Part shown: piece after piece, positions 9,936 to 19,060 of the stretch | Layout of the letters: each line of letters opens with the position of its first letter | Numbering within the stretch: the stretch's first letter is position 1 | Assembly: GCA_902729415.1 (NCBI GenBank) | Contig: CACVCF010000445.1 | Coordinates: 123,428-187,427, forward strand | DNA from: Terasakiella magnetica | Lineage (GTDB): Bacteria; Pseudomonadota; Alphaproteobacteria; Rhodospirillales; Magnetospirillaceae | Direction: 5' to 3' | DNA length: 64,000 bases | Notes under the pieces: model-generated | What the model was told of the DNA's origin: nothing | Seen by the model: the letters and a program-made list of their open reading frames with translations, nothing else | The model's database searches: none | Position numbers and translations under genes: made by a program

Positions 9936-9970
9936 AAACGCCCCGGTCAATGACCGGGGCGTTTTGTTTT
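9936..9970 (+). terminator. Rho-independent terminator
   Basis: A 14-bp perfect stem, AAACGCCCCGGTCA paired with TGACCGGGGCGTTT, with a one-base centre, followed by TTTTGTTTTT on the plus strand. It ends the small membrane gene. The opposite strand lacks an equally good T run, so it is weaker for ctaB, whose stop codon touches the T tract. Confidence 0.9.
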
Positions 9971-10821
9971 TACCAGTGTTTGTCCAGGAAGACGCCGATG
10001 AACAAGATCAACAGATACGGCATGGACGCCGCGAAGTTCCATCCCGCCCAATAGCGGCTTGGGGTTTTTACCAGCTTGACGTTAAACGCCAGCAGGCCAA
10101 GTCCCATCACCACGGCGGTGATGCCGTAGATGGTTCCCAGCAGGCCCATGGCCCAGGGCAGCAGTGACGATGCCACCAGGGCGACGCTGTTGGCGAGAAT
10201 CCAATAGGCGGTGCGCTGTTCGCCCACCACCACCGGCAGCATAGGCACGCCCGCCTGACGGTAATCTTCGGTCAGCAGGATGGCCAAGGCCCAGAAATGG
10301 CTGGGTGTCCACAAGAACAGCACCAAAGCCAGTACCAGCGGCAGCATCCATTCGGTCTGATTGACCGCCGCCGCGCCCGCCAGCACCGCAAAGCTTCCCG
10401 CCGCCCCGCCGATGATGATGTTGGCCCAGGTGCGGCGCTTCAGCCACACGGTATAGACCGCCACATAGACAAAGCCGCCCAGGAACAGGTGCAGCGCCAC
10501 CACCCAGTTGAAGGCGGTGGTGGCGACCCCGATTCCGGCGATCATCAGAACCGCCGCGATGCCAAAGCCGACGGCGGGCGTCCCCGCCCCCGTCGCCATG
10601 GGGCGATTGGAGGTGCGGCGCATCAACCGGTCGATATCGCGGTCCCAGACATGATTGAACACCGCCGATGCCGCCGAGCCCAGCACCATGGCCAGGGTCA
10701 GAAGTGCCAGTGATTTGCCGTCGATCTTTTCTGCCACCGCCACATAGCCGGTAATGGCGGTCAGCGCGATCATCAGTGCGATGCGCGGCTTCAAGAGCTC
10801 GATGAACTGTCGGAACGTCAT
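9970..10821 (-). CDS. ctaB: Protoheme IX farnesyltransferase (haem O synthase)
   Basis: UbiA-family integral membrane prenyltransferase that adds a farnesyl group to haem B to give haem O for haem-copper oxidases. It has 283 residues and multiple transmembrane helices. The first Asp-rich motif is NHVWDRDIDRLMRRTSNRP and the second region includes LLTEDYRQAGVPMLP. The run NIIIGGAAGSF is typical of CtaB. No oxidase subunit genes are in the window. The gene follows the TPR protein by 117 bases on the same strand. Confidence 0.92.
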   Translation of the reverse strand: MTFRQFIELLKPRIALMIALTAITGYVAVAEKIDGKSLALLTLAMVLGSAASAVFNHVWDRDIDRLMRRTSNRPMATGAGTPAVGFGIAAVLMIAGIGVATTAFNWVVALHLFLGGFVYVAVYTVWLKRRTWANIIIGGAAGSFAVLAGAAAVNQTEWMLPLVLALVLFLWTPSHFWALAILLTEDYRQAGVPMLPVVVGEQRTAYWILANSVALVASSLLPWAMGLLGTIYGITAVVMGLGLLAFNVKLVKTPSRYWAGWNFAASMPYLLILFIGVFLDKHW

Positions 10822-10938
10822 GATGGCCTCTGCCCGAAGGCCCCGGTGCGGCCGAGGCTCAGATGTATAGAACGCACAGCATTATGGGAGTGGCTCTAAA
10901 AATCAATGCTCATGATACCAGTCAGCAATCGCACAGGG

Positions 10939-12912
10939 TCATTGTTTGCCTTCGCACCATGCCCGCCACATGGTTCTGAAGGCCTGTTCCAATTCGGTAT
11001 TGTGCAATGTTGCGTTGAATAAGGATGAGGCGCGGAGGCTGTCTCGCAATGTGCTGCGGTAGTGGCGCAGTCGGGCGGTATCCCCGGCCAGGGTCGCGGA
11101 AATCTCGACAAAGGCCTCTGTATTGAGGGCTGCCAGTTCGGGCGCACCAAGGCGCGAGAGATGGCTGTAGCTGTAGCGTCCCACCACCGTGTCGCCGATC
11201 AGGGTCACCACCGGCACGCCCATCCACAAGGCTTCCACCGTGGTCCGGCCGCCGCAGAAGGGCAGGGTGTCGAGAACCATATCCACCCGGTTGTACCATT
11301 CCATGTGATCGATGGCGGCGACAAAGCCGAACAGATCGGCACGGTCGGCGGTGATGCCGTGCCGCTCCAATCGTTCGAGTAAGTGTTCCCGGCTTTCGGA
11401 GCGGTCCAGCAACCGTCCCTTGATCAACAGCCGCGAAGTGGGGATGCGGTGCAGAACTTTGCCCCACAGTTCCAGGGTCTTGTCGGAAATCTTGGTGGGG
11501 TTGTTGAAGCTGCCGAAGGTGATAAAGCCCGCCTCTTCCGAGGGTAGGGGGCCAATTGGCGCATCACGGTTGACACAGGTGACCTCGAACCCGTTGCTCA
11601 GTTCAATCACCCGCTCAGTGGCGAAGGCCTGCATGGCTCCATCCTGGTTCAGCCAACGATCACCGATGCTGTAATCCATGGCGGATAGTCCAGAGGTCAG
11701 CCCTTGGCAGAGGTAAGAGACCTGGATGGGCGCTGGCTTGTGGGCGAAGACGGCCAAGCGGTTGCTTGCCCAATGCCCCATGGGGTCGATCAGGATATCG
11801 ATGCCGTCGCCCTCGATCTGCGCCGCGACCTGATCATCGGTCAAGCCATTGACGAAGGTCCAGGTGTCACACAGTTCCTTCAACCGCCAAGTGATCGCAT
11901 CGGGATGTGGAACATGGGCATAGACGTGGACCGAGACTTTGTCTCGGGGCAGACAGCGGAACACCGGCTCCAGATCGGTGGCCAAGACGTGTTCAATCAG
12001 GGATGGGGTCAGAAAACCGATCCGAAGGCGGCGCTCGGGGTCGGGGGTGTTACCATGGCGCTGGCGGGGCTGCTGGCGGAAAGGGGCCTCGCAGATCTCG
12101 CCGAAATGCTTTGCCTGTTCCAGGATCGCCGCCCCATCAAAGCGCGGCATCACCGCCATTGTAATCAGCAGATTGGAATGGGCTTCGACGCAGTCGGGCC
12201 GGATATCCAGGGTGCGCCGGAAATAGGCCTGCGCCTCCTCCAGATGGCCGAGGTCGCGGAGGGTATTGCCCAGATTGCCGAGCGCCCCGGCATAATCAGG
12301 GGAAATCGCCAGGGTCCAGCGATAGCAGGCCGCGGCGGCATCCAGCCGTCCCCGTTCCCGCGCCGCATTGCCCAGATTATAATAGGCGTCGGCAGAGCCG
12401 GGGTTGAGGGTGACGGCGTTCCGGCAACTCGCTTCTGCTTCGCCATAGTGGCCAAGGTCGACGAGAATGACGCCCAGATTGCCGTGGGGGGCCGCCTGAT
12501 CGGGCCAGCGGGCCACGGCGTCACGAAAGCAGGCCGCCGCCTGCTCCAAACGGCCAAGCTCTCTCAGGCAGGCACCTTTGCGGTTGCTGGCTTCCATGAA
12601 GTCGGGCCGCAGGTGTAAGACGCGCGTAAAGCACTGCTCTGCCGCTTCCCGGCGGCCCATTGCCTTCAGGCAATTCCCCAGATTGTAATGGGCCTCGGCA
12701 TAATCGGGTCTGGCTGCCAGGGCGCGGCCAAAGCTTGCCTCGGCCTCGGGCAGCCGGCCCAGATCCTGGAGAATATTGCCGAGGTTGTTGTGCGCCTCGG
12801 CGCAGAGGGGGCTTTGCTTCAGGCCTTGGCGGTATCCGGCGGCGGCGAGATCCAGCCGCCCCGCCACCTGATGGGCCAAGGCCTCGGTAAAGAGCTTATC
12901 CGCCTCGGGCAT
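10939..12912 (-). CDS. TPR protein with O-GlcNAc transferase-like (GT41) domain
   Basis: It has 657 residues. The N-terminal 250 or so are six to seven tetratricopeptide repeats with the usual A..N/G..Y pattern (AEAHYNLGNCLKAMGR, ADAYYNLGNAARERGR). The rest is a SPINDLY/OGT-type glycosyltransferase: IDILIDPMGHWASNRL matches the conserved His-containing loop, and GLSAMDYSIGD, ITFGSFNNPTKIS and LPFCGGRTTVEALWMGVPVVTL match donor-binding blocks. Such proteins glycosylate Ser/Thr of partner proteins, often surface or flagellar ones. The target here is unknown. It starts one base after the DUF420 stop, so it is probably co-transcribed with that gene and the permease. Confidence 0.88.
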   Translation of the reverse strand: MPEADKLFTEALAHQVAGRLDLAAAGYRQGLKQSPLCAEAHNNLGNILQDLGRLPEAEASFGRALAARPDYAEAHYNLGNCLKAMGRREAAEQCFTRVLHLRPDFMEASNRKGACLRELGRLEQAAACFRDAVARWPDQAAPHGNLGVILVDLGHYGEAEASCRNAVTLNPGSADAYYNLGNAARERGRLDAAAACYRWTLAISPDYAGALGNLGNTLRDLGHLEEAQAYFRRTLDIRPDCVEAHSNLLITMAVMPRFDGAAILEQAKHFGEICEAPFRQQPRQRHGNTPDPERRLRIGFLTPSLIEHVLATDLEPVFRCLPRDKVSVHVYAHVPHPDAITWRLKELCDTWTFVNGLTDDQVAAQIEGDGIDILIDPMGHWASNRLAVFAHKPAPIQVSYLCQGLTSGLSAMDYSIGDRWLNQDGAMQAFATERVIELSNGFEVTCVNRDAPIGPLPSEEAGFITFGSFNNPTKISDKTLELWGKVLHRIPTSRLLIKGRLLDRSESREHLLERLERHGITADRADLFGFVAAIDHMEWYNRVDMVLDTLPFCGGRTTVEALWMGVPVVTLIGDTVVGRYSYSHLSRLGAPELAALNTEAFVEISATLAGDTARLRHYRSTLRDSLRASSLFNATLHNTELEQAFRTMWRAWCEGKQ

Positions 12913-12913
12913 G

Positions 12914-13342
12914 TCAGATGTACAGGTGATAGAGCATCAGGTAGACGATGATGCCCGTGACCGAGACGTACAGCCAGATGGGCAAGGTCCATCGCGCGAT
13001 CCGGCGGTGGCTGTCGAAGGTGCCGCGGAGCGCTCGGAACAAGACGACCGCCACCATGGGGGTCACCGCCGCCGCCAGCACCACATGGCTGATCAGCAAG
13101 ACGTAATAGATCGGGCGCACCGTCCCGGTTCCTCTGAACACGAAGATGGGGGCGGTGAAGTGGTAGAGCAGATAGAAGACCAGGAACAGGGCCGATGTTG
13201 CCACCGCCCCCAGCATGGCGCGCTTGTGGAGATCGCGGCGTCCGGCCCGGATGAAGGTGAAGCCCGCCACCAGAAAGCCGAGGGCGGTGGCGTTCAGGAT
13301 TGCGGTGACATGGGGCAGGGTATTGGCGGTATCCATCCCCAT
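12914..13342 (-). CDS. DUF420 membrane protein
   Basis: 142 residues and four hydrophobic segments. Patterns such as HKRAMLGAVATSALFLVFYLLYH, with conserved His, and PIYYVLLISHVVLA, with another His, are those of DUF420. That family includes CtaM, needed for cytochrome oxidase assembly in Gram-positive bacteria, and the presence of ctaB two genes downstream fits a haem-copper oxidase role (inference). The start codon overlaps the permease stop as TGATG, so the true start is 13342. A longer reading upstream is only a shadow of the permease gene. Confidence 0.85.
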   Translation of the reverse strand: MGMDTANTLPHVTAILNATALGFLVAGFTFIRAGRRDLHKRAMLGAVATSALFLVFYLLYHFTAPIFVFRGTGTVRPIYYVLLISHVVLAAAVTPMVAVVLFRALRGTFDSHRRIARWTLPIWLYVSVTGIIVYLMLYHLYI

Positions 13343-14571
13343 CACCACCCCATCCAACCGCCCAGCCGCAGCCATATCACCGCGATGGTCATGGTCAGCA
13401 GGGTCATGGGAATGCCGGCGCGGGCGAAATCGCCGAACGACAGGCGGGTGCCGGTGGCGGCAGCCCGTTCGGCGACGATGATGTTGGCCATGCTGCCCAC
13501 CAGCAGGAAATTCCCCGCCAGGGTGGTCAGCAGGGCCAGCCCGGTCAGCGCTCCGGGGTCGGGGGTGTGCCAGACCGCCAGGATCAGCATCACGGCGGGA
13601 ACGTTGCCGATGGAGTTGGAGGCGGCCAGGGCCAGCGGCACCATGGCGCCGAGAGTCTCGGGGAACAGGCCGCGCTCGGCCAGTTTCTCCACCGTCTGGC
13701 GGGCGAATTCGGTATCGGCGAAGGCGCCGGTGACCACGAACAGGCAGGCGAACAGCAACAGCAGATGCCAGTCCACCAGACCGATCATTTCCCGTGACGA
13801 CATGCGGCGGCTGGCCAGCAGCAGCCCGGCGATGACCATGGCGCCGACCTCGCGCGGCAAGGGGGCCGCGAACAGCAGCGCCAGTCCGACCAGGGCGACG
13901 CAGCCCTTGGTGGATTGCCAGCGATGGGCCTCGGGCACATCGAGATATTCGGATTCGCCCGGCAGGATCGATAACTCGTTGCGCCAGATCCAGATGATGG
14001 TGAAATACACCACCACCAGGGACGCCAAGGCGGGAATGGCGCAAGCGCCCAGGAAGTTCCAGAAATCGAGGCCCCCCACCTGACCGATCAGGATGTTCTG
14101 GGGATTGCCGATCAAGGTGGCGGCGCTACCCGCATTGGCGGCGCCCACCAAGCCCAGCAGATAGGGGCGGGGGTCGAGGCCGCGGCGCCGGATGCCCTCG
14201 GCGATGATGGGGGTCATGGCGAAGCACACCACGTCATTGGCCAGCACCGCCGACAGGCCGCCCGCCACGGCGATCACCAGTCCCAGCAGCCGCCGGGGTG
14301 ACCCCGAGGCCGAGGCGACCCGCCCGGCCAGGGCACCATAGACGCCCGCCAGTTGGAACTGGGCCGAGACGATCATCAGGGCGAACAGCAGCAGCAGGGT
14401 GGGCACATTGATGGAGGTGCCCATGGCTTTGACGCCGACCTTGCCCGAAACCAGCAGCACCACCACCGCCATCAAGGCGATGCCGGTGCGGTCGAGTTTC
14501 AGGCCCGGCACGCTGCCAAAGGCCATGCCGAGATAGGTCAACAAGAAGACGACGATGACGAAAGTATCCAT
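13342..14571 (-). CDS. SLC13/ArsB-type anion permease
   Basis: It has 409 residues and about ten transmembrane helices of the ion-transporter superfamily. Two inverted halves each carry an N/S-P/G helix-breaking signature: NAGSAATLIGNPQNILIGQ in the first and SNSIGNVPAVMLILA in the second, which bind anion and sodium in this family. Substrate (dicarboxylate, arsenite, citrate or other) cannot be read from sequence. Divergent from the TetR gene, with a palindrome between them, so it is probably under that regulator. Two co-directional genes follow tightly. Confidence 0.82.
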   Translation of the reverse strand: MDTFVIVVFLLTYLGMAFGSVPGLKLDRTGIALMAVVVLLVSGKVGVKAMGTSINVPTLLLLFALMIVSAQFQLAGVYGALAGRVASASGSPRRLLGLVIAVAGGLSAVLANDVVCFAMTPIIAEGIRRRGLDPRPYLLGLVGAANAGSAATLIGNPQNILIGQVGGLDFWNFLGACAIPALASLVVVYFTIIWIWRNELSILPGESEYLDVPEAHRWQSTKGCVALVGLALLFAAPLPREVGAMVIAGLLLASRRMSSREMIGLVDWHLLLLFACLFVVTGAFADTEFARQTVEKLAERGLFPETLGAMVPLALAASNSIGNVPAVMLILAVWHTPDPGALTGLALLTTLAGNFLLVGSMANIIVAERAAATGTRLSFGDFARAGIPMTLLTMTIAVIWLRLGGWMGW

Positions 14572-14643
14572 CCCTCTGTTATCGCTCCGGTCCTCACAGC
14601 CCGCAAGCCCCTACCTAAAAATGGACGGATGGGGCGATACCGG

Positions 14644-14666
14644 CTATACCCAACCGGTCGGTATAG
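14644..14666. promoter_or_regulatory. Candidate TetR operator between divergent genes
   Basis: Inverted arms CTATACC and GGTATAG flank a 9-base centre that contains ACCGGT. It lies 12 bases before the TetR start codon and about 70 bases upstream of the permease, where an autoregulating TetR repressor would be expected to bind. Symmetry is seen. Binding is inferred. Confidence 0.55.
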
Positions 14667-14678
14667 AAAGGATGTTTA

Positions 14679-15257
14679 ATGGCGCAGCCCTCCCGCCGCG
14701 AAGAACTGGTCGAAGCCGCTCTCCTGCTGTTCATGCAAGACGGCTTTCACGCCACCGGCATCGCCGCTGTTCTGGCGAAAGCGGGATTGAGCAAGATGAC
14801 CCTCTATCATCACTTCCCATCCAAGGATGAATTGATCCTGGCGGCGCTGGAACTGCGCGATGTCCGCTTCCGCGACTGGCTGTTCGGCCGCATGCAGGCT
14901 TTGGGGGGCACCCCCCGAGCACAGGTGCTGGCCCTGTTTGACGCCTTGGGCGAGTGGTTCCGGGGCGAGGCGGCAATCATGGGGGCGGTGCCGGAAAAAT
15001 TCGTTGGCTGCACCTTTGTCAAGGCGGCGGCGGAATATTCCGATCTTGCCGACCCCATCCACCATCTTGCCGCCGAGCATAAGAAGCGCATCGCCGAGAC
15101 CCTGGCGGAGTTGTGCCGCCGAGCCAATCTGCCCGAGCCCGAGCGTCTGGCACGGCGCTTTTGCCTGCTGAAGGAAGGCGCCACCGCCGACGCACATATG
15201 GGCGGCGACAGCGCCGCCGCCGCCGAGGCCAAGCAAATGGCCGTGACCTTATTGTAA
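14679..15257 (+). CDS. TetR-family transcriptional regulator
   Basis: 192 residues. Residues 6-50 form the TetR helix-turn-helix (AALLLFMQDGFHATGIAAVL, then KAGLSKMTLYHHFPSKDEL). The C-terminal ligand and dimer domain has several Cys/Phe residues but no recognisable ligand signature. The ribosome site AAGGA lies 7 bases before ATG. It is divergent from the permease operon, and uvrD follows 43 bases downstream in the same direction. Probably represses itself and the permease run. The inducer is unknown. Confidence 0.9.
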   Translation: MAQPSRREELVEAALLLFMQDGFHATGIAAVLAKAGLSKMTLYHHFPSKDELILAALELRDVRFRDWLFGRMQALGGTPRAQVLALFDALGEWFRGEAAIMGAVPEKFVGCTFVKAAAEYSDLADPIHHLAAEHKKRIAETLAELCRRANLPEPERLARRFCLLKEGATADAHMGGDSAAAAEAKQMAVTLL

Positions 15258-15300
15258 AAAACTGCTGCTTCGGGCGCGGGGTTCGGCCAATATCCGCCCC

Positions 15301-17550
15301 ATGTCCGATCCTTTCGCCCTCGACGATGATCTTCCCCCACCGTCACCGCCGCCCCGTGCCGCCGGTCCCGTACCGGTGCCGCCTGATGCCCCCTGGCTGA
15401 CGGGGCTCAACCCGGAACAGCTGGAGGCGGTCACCGCCCTGGACGGCCCGGTTTTGGTGCTGTCGGGGGCGGGCACCGGCAAGACGCGGGTGCTGACCTC
15501 AAGGTTGGCCCAGATTCTGGCGTCAAAGCGGGCGCAGCCCTGGCAATGTCTGGCCGTGACCTTCACCAATCGCGCCGCCCGCGAGATGAAGGAGCGCGTC
15601 GCCGCTCTGGTCGGTCCCATGGCGCAAGATCTGTGGCTGGGCACCTTCCACTCCCTGTGCCTGAAGATTCTGCGCCGTCATGCCGAGGCGGTGGGGTTGA
15701 AAAGCGACTTCATCGTGCTTGACGCCGACGATCAGGTGCGGGTGTTGAAGCAGGTGATGGAGGCCGAGCATATCGATGCCAAGGCCACGCCGCCGCAATC
15801 GCTGATGGCCACCATCCAGCGCTGGAAGGACCGCGCCCAGACACCGGAAAAGCTGGCAGCACCCGAACATGCCACCGAAGTGGCGGGTGGCCGCGCCCGC
15901 GAACTGTACCGTTTGTATCAGGAGCGGTTGCGCGCTCTCAACGCCTGCGATTTCGGCGATCTGCTGCTGCACACCCTGACGGTTTTCCTCGGCGACCGCG
16001 CCGTGCTGGAGCGTTGGCAGAACCAGTTCCGCTATCTGCTGGTGGACGAATACCAAGACACCAATGTCGCCCAGTATCTGTGGCTGCGCCTGCTGGCCCA
16101 GAAGCATCAGAATATCTGCTGTGTCGGCGATGACGACCAGTCGATCTATTCCTGGCGCGGCGCCGAAGTGGGCAACATCTTGCGCTTTGAGAAAGACTTT
16201 CCCGGCGCCCGCGTGGTGCGGCTGGAAAGCAATTACCGTTCGACCCCCCATATCCTGGGGGCGGCCTCGGGCCTCATCGCCCACAATGCCGGGCGGCTGG
16301 GCAAGACGCTGCGGCCTGGTCTCTCCCACGATCTCGACACTGTGGAAAAAATCCGCACCCGCGCCGTTTGGGACGGCGAGGCCGAAGCCCGCGCGGTGGT
16401 GGAGGAGATCGAGGCCTTCCAGCGCGGCGGCGCCGCTTTGTCGTCCATGGCGATCCTGGTGCGTGCCGGGTTCCAGACCCGCGAGTTCGAAGAGCGCCTG
16501 ATCGCCACCGGCGTGCCCTATCGCGTCATCGGCGGCCCGCGCTTTTACGAGCGGCTGGAGATCCGCGACGCCATGGCTTACCTGCGCATCGTGATCTCGG
16601 CTTCCGACGGCCTGGCCTTCGAGCGCATCGTCAACACCCCCAAGCGCGGACTGGGCGAGGCGGCGCTGCAAACCATCCATATCCTGGCGCGTGACATAAA
16701 TGTGCCGTTGTTTGATGCCGCGCGGTTGCTTTCCAACAGTGACGAGTTGAAGCCTAAGCCGCGCAAGGCGCTGGCCCAATTCGTCGAGGATGTGGGGCGC
16801 TGGCGCTCGCTGCTGGAGTCCATGCCCCATGCCGAACTGGCCGAGACCATTTTGGACGAATCCGGCTATGTGGAGATGTGGCGCAACGACAAATCGCCCG
16901 ACGCCCCCGGACGGGTGGAAAACCTGAAGGAACTGGTGGCGGCGCTGGAGGAATACCAAAGCCTGCCCTCCTTCCTCGAACACGTCGCCTTGGTGATGGA
17001 GAACGACGAGAAGGCCGAGACCGACCGGGTGGTGATCATGACCCTGCACGGTGCCAAGGGCCTGGAATTCGACACCGTCTTCCTGCCCGGCTGGGAGGAG
17101 GAGGTGTTTCCCCATCAGCGCGCCTTGATGGAAAGCGGCGGGCAAGGGCTGGAGGAGGAACGCCGCCTCGCCTATGTCGGCCTGACGCGGGCGAAAAAGC
17201 GGGTGGTTATTACCTTTGCCGCCAACCGCCGTATCTATAACCAGTGGAAATCCCAGCTTCCCAGCCGCTTCCTCGACGAATTACCCGAACGGCACGTGGA
17301 GCGCTCGGCCGACCGCGGCCTCTACGCCGGGGGGCTGGAGGAATCCCGTGCCGCCTGGAACGCGCCATCGTGGAAAACCGCCCCACCGCGCGAGGCCAAG
17401 CCCAAGACGGCCATCGCCACGGGAGCGCGGGTGTTCCATGACAAATTCGGGAACGGTACCGTTCTGTCTTCCGACGGCAACAAGCTGGAAATCGCCTTTG
17501 ACAAAGCGGGCACCAAGAAGGTGCTCGACAGCTTCGTAACCCCATTATAG
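15301..17550 (+). CDS. uvrD: ATP-dependent DNA helicase UvrD/PcrA
   Basis: Superfamily 1A 3'-5' helicase for nucleotide-excision and mismatch repair and for clearing RNA polymerase or RecA. It has 749 residues. Motif I is GAGTGKT (Lys61), motif II VDEYQDTN, motif III DDDQSIYSWRGA, motif IV ESNYRSTP, motif V TLHGAKGLEFDTVFLPGWEE and motif VI AYVGLTRAKK. The C-terminal 60 residues end in a small beta-rich domain typical of PcrA. The N-terminal 30 residues are Pro-rich. prmA starts 11 bases downstream, so the two are likely one transcript. Confidence 0.96.
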   Translation: MSDPFALDDDLPPPSPPPRAAGPVPVPPDAPWLTGLNPEQLEAVTALDGPVLVLSGAGTGKTRVLTSRLAQILASKRAQPWQCLAVTFTNRAAREMKERVAALVGPMAQDLWLGTFHSLCLKILRRHAEAVGLKSDFIVLDADDQVRVLKQVMEAEHIDAKATPPQSLMATIQRWKDRAQTPEKLAAPEHATEVAGGRARELYRLYQERLRALNACDFGDLLLHTLTVFLGDRAVLERWQNQFRYLLVDEYQDTNVAQYLWLRLLAQKHQNICCVGDDDQSIYSWRGAEVGNILRFEKDFPGARVVRLESNYRSTPHILGAASGLIAHNAGRLGKTLRPGLSHDLDTVEKIRTRAVWDGEAEARAVVEEIEAFQRGGAALSSMAILVRAGFQTREFEERLIATGVPYRVIGGPRFYERLEIRDAMAYLRIVISASDGLAFERIVNTPKRGLGEAALQTIHILARDINVPLFDAARLLSNSDELKPKPRKALAQFVEDVGRWRSLLESMPHAELAETILDESGYVEMWRNDKSPDAPGRVENLKELVAALEEYQSLPSFLEHVALVMENDEKAETDRVVIMTLHGAKGLEFDTVFLPGWEEEVFPHQRALMESGGQGLEEERRLAYVGLTRAKKRVVITFAANRRIYNQWKSQLPSRFLDELPERHVERSADRGLYAGGLEESRAAWNAPSWKTAPPREAKPKTAIATGARVFHDKFGNGTVLSSDGNKLEIAFDKAGTKKVLDSFVTPL

Positions 17551-17561
17551 AGGTCTTCCGC

Positions 17562-18461
17562 ATGCCCCCCGTCTTTCCTGAAATCTGGCGCCTTCGCCTT
17601 ACCGTCTCCATGGACACCCTGCCGGTGTTCGAGGAGGTGTTCGAGCGCTATGCCGAGGCGGTGACCATGTTCATGGAAGACCGCTCCGGCATTTCCGACG
17701 GTGATTGCGACTGGTTCCTGGAGGGGTTCTCCCGCACGCCGCCGGAGCGCATCGCCGTCGTCTCGGCGCTATCGGCGGTGGCGGCAGCCAACGGCATCGA
17801 TGCCCCACCGCTGGAGATCGAGCGTCTGCCCAATGTTGATTGGGTGCTGGAGAATTTGCGCGACTTCCCCCCCATCTCGGCGGGGCGCTTTTTCGTTCAT
17901 GGCTCGCATTGGCAGGGCCGTCCGCCGGTGGGCAGCTTTGGGATTGAGATCGACGCGGGAACCGCGTTTGGGTCGGGCGAGCACGCCACCACGCGGGGCT
18001 GTCTGCGGGCCTTGAACGCTATCGGCAAGCGCGGACGCCGCGCTCGCGTCCTCGACCTGGGTTCGGGCTCGGGAATTCTCGGTATTGCCGCCGCCAAGCT
18101 GTGGGCCGCCAAGGTGGTCTGTACCGATATTGATCCCGCCGCCGTCAAGGTCTGCGCCGGCAATGCCGCCAATAACGGTGAAGCCGCCAACATCACCGCC
18201 GTGGTCAGCGATGGTTACCGCAATCCGGTGGTGGGCAAGGGCAAGCCCTATGATCTGGTGTTCTCCAACATCCTGGCGCGGCCGCTTTGCCGCTTTGCCC
18301 CCGATCTGGCGGCTCACCTTGCCCCTGATGGGCTGGCGGTGCTGTCGGGCCTGCTGGAGCGCCAGGAGCGCATGGTGATGGCCAATCACGAGCAGCAGGG
18401 GCTGACCCTGAAGCGCCGCTTCATCATTGATGGCTGGGCCACCTTGGTAATTGGCCGGTAG
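17562..18461 (+). CDS. prmA: Ribosomal protein L11 methyltransferase
   Basis: SAM-dependent enzyme that trimethylates L11 lysines. 299 residues. The N-terminal substrate-recognition domain covers about residues 1-110. The linker motif FGSGEHATTRGCL then leads into the Rossmann domain with VLDLGSGSGILGIAAAKLWA (motif I), CTDIDPAAV, and the catalytic-region NILARPL, all diagnostic for PrmA. It closely follows uvrD. Confidence 0.94.
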   Translation: MPPVFPEIWRLRLTVSMDTLPVFEEVFERYAEAVTMFMEDRSGISDGDCDWFLEGFSRTPPERIAVVSALSAVAAANGIDAPPLEIERLPNVDWVLENLRDFPPISAGRFFVHGSHWQGRPPVGSFGIEIDAGTAFGSGEHATTRGCLRALNAIGKRGRRARVLDLGSGSGILGIAAAKLWAAKVVCTDIDPAAVKVCAGNAANNGEAANITAVVSDGYRNPVVGKGKPYDLVFSNILARPLCRFAPDLAAHLAPDGLAVLSGLLERQERMVMANHEQQGLTLKRRFIIDGWATLVIGR

Positions 18462-18580
18462 GTCCAGGGGGCGGACCACCTCCGTGGTTCTTAAGCCCCC
18501 GCGCCGCGCGGCTGCCTTGCGGCCGGGCCAACGCCAGGAATCAAGAATTCTATAGTTCCGGCATCGGGCTTGAAATGGCG

Positions 18581-18614
18581 AAAGGGCGCTGGTGGGAGCC
18601 AGCGCCCTTTCTCG
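18581..18614 (+). terminator. Probable terminator after prmA
   Basis: A 12-bp perfect stem AAAGGGCGCTGG / CCAGCGCCCTTT with a 6-base loop, followed by only a short pyrimidine run (CTC). It lies 120 bases past prmA. The weak T tract lowers confidence. Confidence 0.6.
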
Positions 18615-19060
18615 TGTCCAGATCGTGGAAACGACACTCTGTGCGGTATCGCGTCCCTGCCAAGGAGGGTGGGGATGGGCGGGAAGGCCCCCCAGGGCAG
18701 TGTCTCCGGTGCCGGTCATCGGAAGGCTTGCGCCTCTGTCCAGCTCACAAAGCAAAGACTACCAAAGTATTGTCTTGATTAACAGAGGAATATCACCCAA
18801 TCAATTTGATGCTATTATTGCGTAAACTATGTTCGTATTTAATGCCGTATTTTCATAAAATTTTACAGAAAGTCCACACACACAGGAATTCCGCGCCCTT
18901 CAGCGGGATGTGAATTCCCATCTTATTTCTGTATCGAGAGACAAATGGCATAAAAGGCGCGGAATTCCTTGGTTTGCTAATATGAATTAATACCTATTTT
19001 GTGGATGCTTGTATTTAATATCAGTGCCATGCACGATGTGGGGGTGCGAAGGGGGCTGCC
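18615..19060. other. Gene-free stretch, AT-rich from about 18760
   Basis: No credible gene was found. The first 150 bases are GC-rich. From about 18760 to 19060 the base composition shifts to clearly AT-rich (runs such as TTTCATAAAATTTTACAG), unlike the neighbouring genes. The stretch contains the inverted repeat at 18885-18967 and must hold the promoter of the DUF192 gene. It may be a relic of transferred DNA or a regulatory region. Confidence 0.5.
18885..18967. repeat. Long inverted repeat with GAATTC cores
   Basis: Outer arms GGAATTCCGCGCC (18885-18897) and its exact reverse complement (18955-18967) flank about 57 bases. Inside lies a smaller dyad, GATG-t-GAATTC-c-CATC, near 18907-18922. 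It lies in the AT-rich stretch, about 95 bases before the DUF192 gene. It is either a mobile-repeat relic or a multi-site operator; the sequence does not decide. Confidence 0.75.

Noticed and set aside
12914..14044. A 376-residue reading of the DUF420 gene
   Set aside because: Its first 230 residues run antiphase through the permease gene. The TGATG junction at 13342 gives the correct short protein.
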